A DNA stretch of 45,472 bases from Treponema sp. Lineage in GTDB: Bacteria > Spirochaetota > Spirochaetia > Treponematales > Breznakiellaceae. This document shows, one piece after another, positions 36,396 to 44,878 of this stretch. The notes under the pieces are model-generated. The model saw nothing but the letters and a program-made list of their open reading frames with translations. It did not search any database and was not told the origin of the DNA. How positions within the stretch are numbered: the stretch's first letter is position 1; each line of letters opens with the position of its first letter. The position numbers and the translations under genes were made by a program. Location: NCBI GenBank assembly GCA_031266075.1, contig JAISBS010000032.1, forward strand, positions 1 through 45,472, given 5' to 3'.

Positions 36396-36424
36396 ATTGT
36401 AGTCCGCAAGGCGGGCCGAAACAA
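36396..36424 (-). promoter_or_regulatory. Putative promoter of the toxin-antitoxin pair
   Basis: On the minus strand TTGTTT (36424-36419) and TACAAT (36401-36396) are 17 bp apart. The -10 ends 6 nt before the antitoxin ATG (36389). Confidence 0.5.
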
Positions 36425-36503
36425 GGGGCGCGGAGCATGGACCCTTCGCAACGAATCAGAGCGAAACATGCCCTGTTCGTGTTGTTCGTGGTCAAAATTC
36501 CTT

Positions 36504-36537
36504 ACTGCCTGCGGGTCAAGACTACCTGCGGGTCAAG
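36504..36537 (+). repeat. 17-nt tandem direct repeat
   Basis: ACTGCCTGCGGGTCAAG (36504-36520) is followed directly by ACTACCTGCGGGTCAAG (36521-36537), one base different. It lies in the 236-nt space between the toxin-antitoxin promoter and the TPR gene. A binding site for a regulator or replication slippage are both possible. Confidence 0.6.
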
Positions 36538-36625
36538 TTTAGCCCCTTGCGGCGGGGCGCTTTTCCGCTTTTCCGGGCTATTGCCGGAAACCGTGAATAA
36601 ATGGTAGTATAAAACAGATCAAGCC

Positions 36626-37561
36626 ATGGACGCGGAAATATCGGTTGAGGGGCTTATTCAGAGAGCCTATGACAAGCTGAAAGCCTCGGATGCAGCCTCG
36701 GCCCTGGCGGCTTTGGAGGAAGCCTTACAGATTGATTATGACCATCCGGAGGTGAAATACGGCCTCAAATGCCTGCACTGGTGGATGGAGCATACCAAAC
36801 GGATTGACGACCTGCAGGACCGCTACGACAAGGGGGGATACATCCTTTCCCAGTGGAAGCTTTATTACAGCTTTCTGGACCTCTTTGCCGAGGTCTACGA
36901 ACCCTGTCAATACGCCGTCCGGCAATTCGTGTTTTCCGCCGCCCTGGAGTGTTTTCGGGACCTTTTGGGGGACGGCAACCAGCATGATCCGGAACTGCTG
37001 TTCCAGGTGGGCCGCTGTTACAAGGGGCTGGGCGATTACGAAAAAGCCCTGAACTACCTGGAACAGGCGGCCCGGTTCAAACGGGAGGACAGCGAGGCCA
37101 TTGCGGAACTGGCGGATGTCAACGCGCTGCTGGCGGAAAACAGGGCGGCCAAAGCCCTGTTCCGGGAGGCCTTTTTTCTGGACGCCCAGAAAATTGATCT
37201 CCGGTCCCTGGAATCGGAATTGATCCTCCGGCTCCGGGAACGGGTCAGGGATTTGGGCTATTCCGGGCCGGAACTGGCCGAATGGATGCCGGTCTACGGA
37301 TGTCTTTTCGGCATTTTTTCGGTGCGGCGGGAACTAAAGCAGTCCGAGCTGGGACGGCTCCGGCAGTCTATCTTTTCCCTGGAAAACGAAATCCGCGGGG
37401 GCAGCGATCAGAGCGCCCTGTTAAAGCCCCGGTTGATCAACCGGTATTTCTGGCTGATTGATCATTTTGAAAACGTCCGGGCGGATCCGGGCTTGATCGA
37501 AGAAACCATGCTGAAAATAAAAATAATCGATCCGGCTGTTTATGATCGGTATATCAGATGA
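36626..37561 (+). CDS. Cytoplasmic TPR protein upstream of the GreA fusion
   Basis: The 311-residue protein has no signal or membrane segment. TPR-like units include IQRAYDKLKASDAASALAAL near the start and LLFQVGRCYKGLGDYEKALN in the middle, with a helical C-terminus (EWMPVYGCLFGIFSVRREL). It is 12 nt before the greA fusion, whose own N-terminal region is also helical and repeat-like, so the two may form a complex; this is inferred. The ATG has no good Shine-Dalgarno sequence, and a weak -10 (TAGTAT, 36605-36610) with TTGCCG (36581-36586) lies just upstream. Confidence 0.72.
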   Translation: MDAEISVEGLIQRAYDKLKASDAASALAALEEALQIDYDHPEVKYGLKCLHWWMEHTKRIDDLQDRYDKGGYILSQWKLYYSFLDLFAEVYEPCQYAVRQFVFSAALECFRDLLGDGNQHDPELLFQVGRCYKGLGDYEKALNYLEQAARFKREDSEAIAELADVNALLAENRAAKALFREAFFLDAQKIDLRSLESELILRLRERVRDLGYSGPELAEWMPVYGCLFGIFSVRRELKQSELGRLRQSIFSLENEIRGGSDQSALLKPRLINRYFWLIDHFENVRADPGLIEETMLKIKIIDPAVYDRYIR

Positions 37562-37573
37562 AGGAGTTATGTG

Positions 37574-40261
37574 ATGCCTGAAGCTCTCCTGAAGAACGTG
37601 CAGGAAATGCTGAACGAGGAAAAATGGACCAGAGCCACCCTCAGTAATTATTCAACCAGCCAGTTCAAGGAACTGGATCTCATTCTGAAAGAAGCCCGGG
37701 AAGCCCGGGAGGACGACGAACTGAAAAAAAACTGCGATGAACACCTGGTGCATACCAAAAACAGCATCATCGCCCTGTATCTGTCCGGGATGATCGCCCT
37801 GTCCCGCCAGATCATCGACGATTCGGCCCTGGTGAACCTGGTAACGATATTCGTGGATAACCACAAGTGGAACATTGTCAAATACCTCTGCGAGCGGGTT
37901 CTTGATTACGGGGAGTCCAAATTCGCCCTCCGCACCCTGGTGGAATGTTACAAAAACGAACATGAGGAAACGGCCATTTACGGTATTTGGGAACGGCTGG
38001 TCAAGGTGGACTACGAAGAGGCGGATCTGGCGAAATCCCTGGCGGAGCATTACGAGAAGCTGGGGGATGTAGAAAATACGGTGGATTATTACAAAAAAGC
38101 CCTCCACCGCTCCATAAACAAGCGGCTTTTTACCAACGTCCGGGAAATATGGGAAAAGCTTTTGGGCTACTGTTCCGACGACATAGATTTTTTTCTTCAC
38201 GTCCAGAAAAAGATCGCCAAGAACATCAGCGAGGACAAAGCGGTGCTGCTCCTCCAGGACGTATACAAAATTTGCGTCAATAAAAACGACCTTGGCACCG
38301 CCATCGGCATCCTTAAAATCATCCTCCAGTATGATGAAAAGGACGGCCACGCCCGGAAGGAAATAATCGAGTGCTTCAGAAAAAAATACGCAGGCCACAG
38401 CCAGTTGGAGGAATACATCCGCGTTTCCAATCTGTCCCAGTCCTACCGCAATGTCCACGAAGCTATTACGGATTTTGAAAAGCATATCGCCTTTGACAAG
38501 GGGAATTTCGTGTTCCACCGGACCTGGGGCGTCGGACGGATCGCCGGGGTTCAGGGGGACGAAATACTCATTGATTTTTCCCGGAAGCGGGGACATTCCA
38601 TGTCTCTTAAAATGGCGGTGAACGCCCTCCAGACCCTGTCCAAAAACCATATCTGGGTCCTCAAGGCAACCTGGAAAAAGGAAAAGCTCCACGACAAGGT
38701 AAAGGAAGATTATGTCTGGGCCCTGCAAACGGTGATTAAAAGCTTCGGCAATTCCTGCGATATTAAACGGATCAAGGCGGAACTGGTTCCTTCGATCCTT
38801 ACCATCGGGGAATGGACATCCTGGAGCGCCAAGGCCCGGGAAATTCTCAAGTCCGATCCCGGCTTTGGGGTGAACCCCGACAATATCGACCTCTTTACGG
38901 TCCGGGAACGGCCTATCAGCGTTGAAGAAAAACTCTACAACGAATTCAAGGCGGAACGAAATTTCTTTGACCGGGTTTTGACGATCCGTAATTTTGTGGG
39001 CCAGAAGGATGTGGAACTGGACTCGGAATATTTCACCGAAATGTTCAGCTATTTTTCCGCCTACCTCCGCTCCCGCGGCCCGGCTACCGAACAGGTGGCG
39101 GCCTCTTATCTTTTGGTGAAAGACCTGGTGGGCCGGTATCCCCATCTGGGAACCGGCCTGTCTCTCAATTTCCTTGATATTTTTGAGGGCATTGAAGACA
39201 TTTCCGCGCTCTTTTTAAACCTTCGGGACAACAAGCTGAGGGAAGACCTGCTCCATCACATTCAGCTTTTCGTCCCCCAGTGGGCGGATGTCTATGTAAG
39301 CCTCTTTCCCCACGCCCTCTCCCCGTCGATAATCAGCCGCCTGGAGGAGGCCGGCCATGGGGACAAGCTGCGGGCCATGACCCTGGCCTGCTTTGAAAAC
39401 TTCCGGGACTACAAGGAAGCGGCGCTGTGGCTCTATAAAAACGCCGCCGCCGCCGCCTGGTATCAGGATACGGGAATCTCTTTTGAAAAACAGTTGATTA
39501 CCCTGATCCATATTCTGGATCTAAGCTACCGGGAGATCGAAAACCACCGGGACACTACGGAAAACCGGAAGATCAATAAACAGGTCTATTCGATCCTCTT
39601 TAAGGAAGGAACCCTCCTTTCCTTTATCGACGGAGCCGATAACGATACGATTATCCGGCTCTATACGTTTATCAACGATGTCAAAGACCTGGACCCCCAG
39701 GACAAACTGAACCTCCGCAGCCGGATCCTCGACAAGCATCCGGGTTTTCAGTTTTTTGGGGATACGGAAAAAACGGTCATCACCCGGGGACTTATCGTTA
39801 CCGCCGCCATGTATGCGGAAAAACAGAAACAGCTTGCCCATATCATGGATGTGGAGGTTCCCGCCAATTCAAAGGAAATCGCCTTTGCCCTGTCCCTGGG
39901 GGACCTGCGGGAAAACGCCGAATACAAGGCGGCGAAAGAAAAGCAGGAGCTCCTCAACTCCACGGTGGCCAAGCTCAAGGACGAAATCGAGCGGGCCCAG
40001 CTTTTCGACCCCGCTTCGGTGAACACGAGCCGGGTTTCTTTTGGAAACACCGTTGCCCTGCATAATCATTCCAGCGGGAAAAAAGAAACATACACGATTT
40101 TGGGACCCTGGGAGTCGGATCCGGACAATAATATTATTTCCTATCTTTCCCCCTTTGGCAGCGCTATACTAAACAGGGGCGTTGGTGAAAAATTCGATTT
40201 TTCGATCAACGATGAAAAGAATTCCTATGAGGTGGAGCATATTACAGCAGTCCGGCTTTAA
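37574..40261 (+). CDS. greA: GreA transcript-cleavage factor with a large N-terminal extension
   Basis: The last 135 residues or so of this 895-residue protein are GreA: the coiled-coil tip reads GDLRENAEYKAAKEKQ with D777 and E780, the acidic pair that activates RNA cleavage in RNA polymerase, and the C-terminal FKBP-like domain (VSFGNTVALHNHSSGKKETY) follows. Ordinary GreA has about 158 residues. The N-terminal 700 are mostly alpha-helical repeats, with a small beta domain at about 310-385 (FHRTWGVGRIAGVQGDEILI) that resembles CarD or Tudor-type RNA-polymerase-binding folds. I recall such long GreA proteins in treponemes. ATG 37574 has AAGGAG 7 nt upstream; GTG 37571 is less likely. Confidence 0.9.
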   Translation: MPEALLKNVQEMLNEEKWTRATLSNYSTSQFKELDLILKEAREAREDDELKKNCDEHLVHTKNSIIALYLSGMIALSRQIIDDSALVNLVTIFVDNHKWNIVKYLCERVLDYGESKFALRTLVECYKNEHEETAIYGIWERLVKVDYEEADLAKSLAEHYEKLGDVENTVDYYKKALHRSINKRLFTNVREIWEKLLGYCSDDIDFFLHVQKKIAKNISEDKAVLLLQDVYKICVNKNDLGTAIGILKIILQYDEKDGHARKEIIECFRKKYAGHSQLEEYIRVSNLSQSYRNVHEAITDFEKHIAFDKGNFVFHRTWGVGRIAGVQGDEILIDFSRKRGHSMSLKMAVNALQTLSKNHIWVLKATWKKEKLHDKVKEDYVWALQTVIKSFGNSCDIKRIKAELVPSILTIGEWTSWSAKAREILKSDPGFGVNPDNIDLFTVRERPISVEEKLYNEFKAERNFFDRVLTIRNFVGQKDVELDSEYFTEMFSYFSAYLRSRGPATEQVAASYLLVKDLVGRYPHLGTGLSLNFLDIFEGIEDISALFLNLRDNKLREDLLHHIQLFVPQWADVYVSLFPHALSPSIISRLEEAGHGDKLRAMTLACFENFRDYKEAALWLYKNAAAAAWYQDTGISFEKQLITLIHILDLSYREIENHRDTTENRKINKQVYSILFKEGTLLSFIDGADNDTIIRLYTFINDVKDLDPQDKLNLRSRILDKHPGFQFFGDTEKTVITRGLIVTAAMYAEKQKQLAHIMDVEVPANSKEIAFALSLGDLRENAEYKAAKEKQELLNSTVAKLKDEIERAQLFDPASVNTSRVSFGNTVALHNHSSGKKETYTILGPWESDPDNNIISYLSPFGSAILNRGVGEKFDFSINDEKNSYEVEHITAVRL

Positions 40262-40262
40262 A

Positions 40263-40276
40263 GCGGCAAACGCCGC
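40263..40276 (+). terminator. Weak hairpin after greA
   Basis: GCGGC-AAAC-GCCGC forms a 5-bp perfect stem 1 nt after the stop. Only a short TTTT occurs 8 nt further on, so termination would be partial at best; the VWA gene 74 nt on may be co-transcribed. Confidence 0.3.
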
Positions 40277-40349
40277 CCAGACATTTTAACGGCGGAGCGG
40301 TTGAACGAAGACTTTGCCGGGATTACGATTAAAAGGAGCAGGTGCGGCT

Positions 40350-42017
40350 ATGAAAAAGTTGGTTTTAGCGGTTTTTCTTGTCCTCGGCCCGTTTTTTGCG
40401 GCCTCCGCCCAGGAAGGGCCCATCGATCTGGTTTTGCTTCTGGATACCTCGTCCAGCATGAGCGCCTCGTACCGGGAAGTAAACGACTATATGACCGGTT
40501 CTTTTCTCCGGGAATTTCTCAGGCCCGGCGACACCTTTCACCTGATCCCCTTTGCCGGGAGCCCCCGGGTGGACGTTTCCCGCCGCGTCGAAGGCCGGGG
40601 AGACCTGGAAACCATCATTGGCCGTATGCTCCTTCAGTACCCCCTGGATCCCTGGTCGGATATTGCCGCAGCCCTTTCCTTTGTGGAAAATTATGTGGCC
40701 GCCCTCCCCGCCCGGCCCAAAAAGATCGTCCTCCTGAGCGACGGGGATGTAAGCCCCCAGCCAGGCTCCGTTTCAGGGGCCCTGGACGAGGCGGGCCTGC
40801 AAAACCTGATTAATTCGGCAAAAGGCCGGCTCCAGGGCCGGGGCATTACCCTTGACTATGTGAAAGTTTCCCCCGGCAGCGCCAATCCGCTGGCAACCCT
40901 GCCTGTTTCGGGCCGCCCTCCCCTGCCTGTCCGGTCGGGGGTCCTGCCGGCTGATTCGCCCATCCGGGAGAGCGGGCCTTCCGAACCCGGCGCCGGCCCG
41001 GCGGTCCTCCCCTACCCCGGCGCTCCCGCGCCGGGGGCGCTCCCGGCGGACGCCGGCTCCGGCGATTACGGCGGCCGGGGCCCGGCGGTCTCGCCCGGCC
41101 CCGGCGCCCCCGTTTCCGGGACACCCCCGGCGGATGCCGGCCCCGGCGGTTCCCCGCCATTGGGGACCGATCCCGGCGCCGGCCCGGCTCCCTTTGATCC
41201 CCTTTTCCCCGCCGGCGAAGACAGCGGCGCCGGGGAAACCGGCGCGGCGGGCGAAAGCGGCCTTTCGGAAGACGGCGGCTTTTCCGCCGGTGAGGATTCA
41301 CCCCCCCTTGACGGGGCCGAACCCGGCGCCGGCCCGGTTCCCGAGCGTCTCCCGGCCCGGTATGAGGGCGGCGGCCTTTCCCTGCCCGTTATCATCGGCC
41401 TGACGATCCTGGGGCTTGCCGCCCTGGGCCTGATTATTTTTCTCGTAACCCGCCGCCTCCAGGGAACCCCCAACCGGGCCATGGCCCAGGCGGCTTCCCG
41501 GACGACGGAACCGGCGGAGGGATCCGGGGGGCAGTATTCGGAACACAGCGCCGCCCTGGCGGACTACGCCGCCAATCAGCAGCGCAACCGGACCGGCCCC
41601 TATACCCACCATTACCGGCCACCCCAAAATGTCCCGGTTGACACCTACGAAGGGCCCCTGATGCTCAACCTGTTTGTGGAGGATCAAAATACGTTCATCG
41701 GGAAACGGAACATTCACGCGGTAAAACCGGGCTTTAGCTTTACCGTGGGGGGCGGCAAGTCGGATTTCCTTATCTTCCTGGTTTCCATACCGCCCCATAT
41801 CGGCGATGTGCGCTGCGAAGGAAACCGTTGCACCTTTATCCCCCGGAAGTCCCAGTACTTCCCCGACATTGGCTCCCAGCCGGTGCCCGACTGTATTGGT
41901 AAAACCATCAGGATCATTTCGGACAAAAAGTACGAACTCCACTTCCGGTTTGAGCGCTACGAAGACCCCCTCAAGGCCCTGAACCGGCTGCTCCATTCGG
42001 TTCAGGTTCCGGGATAG
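40350..42017 (+). CDS. VWA-domain membrane protein with Pro/Gly-rich linker
   Basis: The 555-residue protein has a signal peptide (MKKLVLAVFLVLGPFFAASA). A von Willebrand factor A domain follows at about 24-185; its metal site has D32-T-S34-S-S36 and the later LLSDGD. A low-complexity linker of Pro/Gly/Ala/Asp (about 190-345, with repeated PGAGPA-like units) leads to a membrane helix at about 348-372. The C-terminal 180 residues lie on the other side and end in a beta-rich, FHA-like or unknown domain (FVEDQNTFIGKRNIHAVKPG). The ligand is unknown. AAAAGGAG precedes the ATG; the open frame upstream to 40314 is unsupported. Confidence 0.8.
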   Translation: MKKLVLAVFLVLGPFFAASAQEGPIDLVLLLDTSSSMSASYREVNDYMTGSFLREFLRPGDTFHLIPFAGSPRVDVSRRVEGRGDLETIIGRMLLQYPLDPWSDIAAALSFVENYVAALPARPKKIVLLSDGDVSPQPGSVSGALDEAGLQNLINSAKGRLQGRGITLDYVKVSPGSANPLATLPVSGRPPLPVRSGVLPADSPIRESGPSEPGAGPAVLPYPGAPAPGALPADAGSGDYGGRGPAVSPGPGAPVSGTPPADAGPGGSPPLGTDPGAGPAPFDPLFPAGEDSGAGETGAAGESGLSEDGGFSAGEDSPPLDGAEPGAGPVPERLPARYEGGGLSLPVIIGLTILGLAALGLIIFLVTRRLQGTPNRAMAQAASRTTEPAEGSGGQYSEHSAALADYAANQQRNRTGPYTHHYRPPQNVPVDTYEGPLMLNLFVEDQNTFIGKRNIHAVKPGFSFTVGGGKSDFLIFLVSIPPHIGDVRCEGNRCTFIPRKSQYFPDIGSQPVPDCIGKTIRIISDKKYELHFRFERYEDPLKALNRLLHSVQVPG

Positions 42018-42037
42018 GCCGGTCCGGAAGCGGCGGT

Positions 42038-43444
42038 TTAGTCCGGCGTGGTACCCGCTTCCAGGCTCTCCAGGGTGCGCCGGGCCTTCCGGGCAAGACT
42101 CTGGTTTTTATCCGTTGTCAGGGCCCGGACTTCTTCGGTCAGGGCTCGGAGGCTGTTGTTTGCCGCCATGTCCAGGGCGTAGGATTTTTCGATGATCCCC
42201 CCGGAACTCAGGAAGCGGCGGGCGGTGTCTTCCAGTTTTTCGGTCCGCGCTTCCCCGGCAATTTTCAGGAAACCGTTGTAGAGAGCAGTCTGGTTTTTTG
42301 TCTTTGCCTCGTCAAGTTCGGCGATAAGGCGGCCCAGGTACGCGCCGGGGTCGTTTTGCATCAACATTTCCGCCGAGACAATCCTGACCCGGTCGGCGTT
42401 TTTCCGCTCGCTAAAAAGGGCTTCGATAACAGACAGGCATTCCCCGGTGCCGATGGCCCCCAGGGAGCGGATAGCCTCGTCCCTGACCGCGGGAACATCG
42501 TCCCGTTCCGCCCGGTAGCGGAGGTAGGGAATCGCTTTTTCCAATTTCCGCTCCCGGCTGGCCTGGGCCGCGGCGATCCGGGTCCGGTAGTAGGAATCCC
42601 GAAAGGCTTCCAGAATGGCGTTTTCCACTTCTTCCCCGGCAAAGGGGCCCAGGGCAGCCACCGCGCTGGACCGGACATTAGGATCCGAGGCGGAAACCGA
42701 GGAAATAACGGCGTCCAGGCCCTCGGGATCGCCGATTTTCGCCAAAGCGTCCAGGGCGGCGATTCGAAGGGCCAGCCGTTCCTCGCCGCTGGCGGCGATC
42801 TCCGCGAGAAAGGAAACCGCCCGGCGGGAACCGGCGGCCCCCAGGGCGGTGATAATCTCCCGGCGGTTTTCGTCTCCCGGATCCCGGTTTGTGTAATAGT
42901 CAATCAGATACTCCGCCGTATCGTCCGCGTCAACCTGGTTGCCCCCCCCGGCCCGGCCCAGGGCCCGGAACGCAATGGCCATAAAACGCCGCTCCCGGGA
43001 ATCCAGCAGCTTCATCAAAACATCCACCGCCCCGCCGGCCTTTACTTTGCCCAGATAATCCGCCGCGGCCAGAATGGTTTCGTTGGCCTCGTCGTCCCGT
43101 TCCTCAATGGCCCGGATCGCCCGGTTTTCCAGGCCGCCCACCCCCCGGTCGCCGAAAAAGGTAAAGACCCCGGTCAGGATTTGCTGATTCCGGGTATTTT
43201 CCACCAGCGCCGCCAGTTCCCTGTCCAGATAATCGGAACCTTCGGCCTTGAGAACCTGGATAAGGGCGGCGACTTCCGTTTCCGTGCCATAATGGATGGT
43301 CGCAAGCCGGGCGGCCTCCACGGTGTTTTCCGGCGCCAGGCTTTCAAGAGCCGGGGAAGCCGCCGGTTCAGCAGGCGCGGCTTCCTGGGCAGAGAGCCCC
43401 AGCGATATATAAAAAATCAGACAAGCTGAGAAAATACTTTTCAT
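42038..43444 (-). CDS. Exported HEAT-repeat protein
   Basis: The 468-residue protein has a signal peptide (MKSIFSACLIFYISLGLSAQ). From about residue 60 it consists of HEAT-type helix pairs, for example LRIAALDALAKIGDPEGLDA, VRSSAVAALGPFAGEEVENA and VRDEAIRSLGAIGTGE. These repeats form a curved solenoid for protein binding. No enzymatic motif is present, although some HEAT proteins are lyase-like. It overlaps tgt by 4 nt (ATGA). A periplasmic scaffold is the likeliest role. The link to tgt is only positional. Confidence 0.8.
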   Translation of the reverse strand: MKSIFSACLIFYISLGLSAQEAAPAEPAASPALESLAPENTVEAARLATIHYGTETEVAALIQVLKAEGSDYLDRELAALVENTRNQQILTGVFTFFGDRGVGGLENRAIRAIEERDDEANETILAAADYLGKVKAGGAVDVLMKLLDSRERRFMAIAFRALGRAGGGNQVDADDTAEYLIDYYTNRDPGDENRREIITALGAAGSRRAVSFLAEIAASGEERLALRIAALDALAKIGDPEGLDAVISSVSASDPNVRSSAVAALGPFAGEEVENAILEAFRDSYYRTRIAAAQASRERKLEKAIPYLRYRAERDDVPAVRDEAIRSLGAIGTGECLSVIEALFSERKNADRVRIVSAEMLMQNDPGAYLGRLIAELDEAKTKNQTALYNGFLKIAGEARTEKLEDTARRFLSSGGIIEKSYALDMAANNSLRALTEEVRALTTDKNQSLARKARRTLESLEAGTTPD

Positions 43445-44574
43445 TCGACGGCCTCCTTTCGGCGGGAAAGAATTTCATTTTTAAACGCGATAAAGCAGTC
43501 ATCTTCAATGGCCCGGCGGGCCTTTTGTACGAGCTGATGGAGGAAATACAGGTTGTGGTAACTTGCCAGCATGGAACAGAGAATCTCCTGGGTTCTGAAA
43601 AGGTGGCGGAGGTAGGCCCGGCTGTAGTTCCGGCACACTTTGCACCCGCACTCTTGATCTATCGGCTGAAAATCAAGGCGGTTTTCGGCTTTTTTCAAGG
43701 ACAGACGGCCCTGCCCGGTAAAAACCCGGACGTTCCGGGCCTCCCGGGTGGGCAGTACGCAGTCAAACATATCGATCCCCGCTTCAATGGCCTCCAGAAT
43801 ATATTCGGGAGTTCCAATACCCATGACATACCGGGGTTTATCCGGGGGTAAAAGACCGGCGGTCAGGTGAAGGTATTCGGCAAAAACCTCCGGGGGTTCT
43901 CCCACGGAAAGGCCCCCGATGGCGACGCCGGGGATGTCCGCCGCAAGGGTAAGCTCCGCGCTCTGCCGCCGGAGATCGGGGTAGAAATTCCCCTGGACGA
44001 TGCCGAACAAAAGCCCTTGGTATTCCCCTCCGGCCCGGATATGTTCCCAGGTTTTTTTCGCCCGGCCCAGCCAGTCCACGGTTATTTCCAGGGCCTTTGC
44101 CGCGTCCTTCCGGGGGGTTTCCCAGCCGGTGCAAATATCCAGCGCCATCTGAATATCACTTCCCAGCAAAGCCTGGATTTCCACTGCCTTTTCGGGGCCG
44201 AGAAAATGCCGGGACCCGTCGATATGGGACCGGAACTCCGCGCCGCCGGAGCTGATCTTCCTGAAAGGGGCCAGGGAAAAAATCTGGAAGCCCCCCGAAT
44301 CGGTGAGGATGTTTTTGCCCCAGTTCATAAAACGGTGGAGTCCCCCGGCGGCGGCGATTACTTCGGTTCCCGGCCTGAGGTACAGGTGATAGGTGTTGGA
44401 AAGGATCATTTCAAAGCCGATAGCCTCCAGATCGTCCACGGTCAGAGCCTTCACGGTTCCGTTGGTCCCCACGGGCATAAATACCGGGGTAAAGACCTTC
44501 CCGTGGGGCAGATCCAGAACCCCCGTCCGGGCACGGCAGGATGCGTCGGTATGGTTGATGGTAAAACAGCCCAT
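43441..44574 (-). CDS. tgt: tRNA-guanine transglycosylase (queuine tRNA-ribosyltransferase)
   Basis: Tgt swaps guanine 34 of GUN-anticodon tRNAs for a queuosine precursor. The 377-residue protein is complete: TPVFMPVGTNGTVKALT near the start, DSGGFQIFSL with the proton-accepting Asp, the Gly-rich segment GVAIGGLSVGEP, FDCVLPTREARN with the nucleophilic Asp, and the zinc site ECGCKVCRNYSRAYLRHL (C-x-C-x2-C plus His). No other queuosine gene is in the window. The -10 box CATAAT ends 6 nt before the ATG and no Shine-Dalgarno sequence is visible, so the mRNA may be leaderless. Confidence 0.98.
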   Translation of the reverse strand: MGCFTINHTDASCRARTGVLDLPHGKVFTPVFMPVGTNGTVKALTVDDLEAIGFEMILSNTYHLYLRPGTEVIAAAGGLHRFMNWGKNILTDSGGFQIFSLAPFRKISSGGAEFRSHIDGSRHFLGPEKAVEIQALLGSDIQMALDICTGWETPRKDAAKALEITVDWLGRAKKTWEHIRAGGEYQGLLFGIVQGNFYPDLRRQSAELTLAADIPGVAIGGLSVGEPPEVFAEYLHLTAGLLPPDKPRYVMGIGTPEYILEAIEAGIDMFDCVLPTREARNVRVFTGQGRLSLKKAENRLDFQPIDQECGCKVCRNYSRAYLRHLFRTQEILCSMLASYHNLYFLHQLVQKARRAIEDDCFIAFKNEILSRRKEAVE

Positions 44575-44580
44575 TACCGC

Positions 44581-44609
44581 ATTATGGCAAAAGGCGGGGA
44601 AAAAATGAA
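44581..44609 (-). promoter_or_regulatory. Putative promoter of tgt
   Basis: On the minus strand CATAAT (44586-44581) ends 6 nt before the ATG (44574). A weak -35, TTCATT (44609-44604), is 17 bp upstream. Confidence 0.4.
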
Positions 44610-44719
44610 GCGGAGAAACTGGGGCTGGGTTGAGAACCTGAAACCCGGCCTTGAACAGGAAATCCCGGACGCAAGATCCGCGGACATAGACAAGCAGATG
44701 AGCCTCCGCAGGGCAAGCT

Positions 44720-44781
44720 CGAACCTCCGGTTCGGCGCGGTATCTTTAGCGTTGCCATTGTTTGAACGGAGGCTCGTTCAA
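44720..44781 (+). repeat. Two short hairpins in the tgt upstream region
   Basis: CGAACC-TCC-GGTTCG (44720-44734) is a perfect 6-bp hairpin, and TTGAACG-GAGGCT-CGTTCAA (44762-44781) a perfect 7-bp hairpin. They open the 434-nt space 44575-45008, which holds the tgt promoter and then only repeats; I see no gene in it. Confidence 0.55.
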
Positions 44782-44799
44782 TAGGAAGTTTATTATACC

Positions 44800-44873
44800 G
44801 TCTGGTTTAATACCAAATTTTGTAGACGTTACGTTGTTTGAGCCGAGGCAAGCCTCGGGGTATTAAACCAGAC
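44800..44873 (-). repeat. Nested inverted-repeat element with GGTATTAAACC arm, solo copy
   Basis: Perfect 15-base arms GTCTGGTTTAATACC (44800-44814) and GGTATTAAACCAGAC (44859-44873) enclose 44 nt that end in a perfect 7-bp hairpin CCGAGGC-AA-GCCTCGG (44843-44858). Read on the minus strand this gives GGTTTAATACC, then CCGAGGC-TT-GCCTCGG. The same order, GGTTTAATACC followed by a GC hairpin with a TT loop, occurs on the plus strand at 45378-45404 just before the transposase start. Confidence 0.75.
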
Positions 44874-44878
44874 TTTCG

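Noticed and set aside
35733-36542. Plus-strand frame covering the toxin-antitoxin pair (269 codons)
   Set aside because: The opposite strand encodes a PIN domain with all acidic residues; the plus-strand frame has no recognisable domain.
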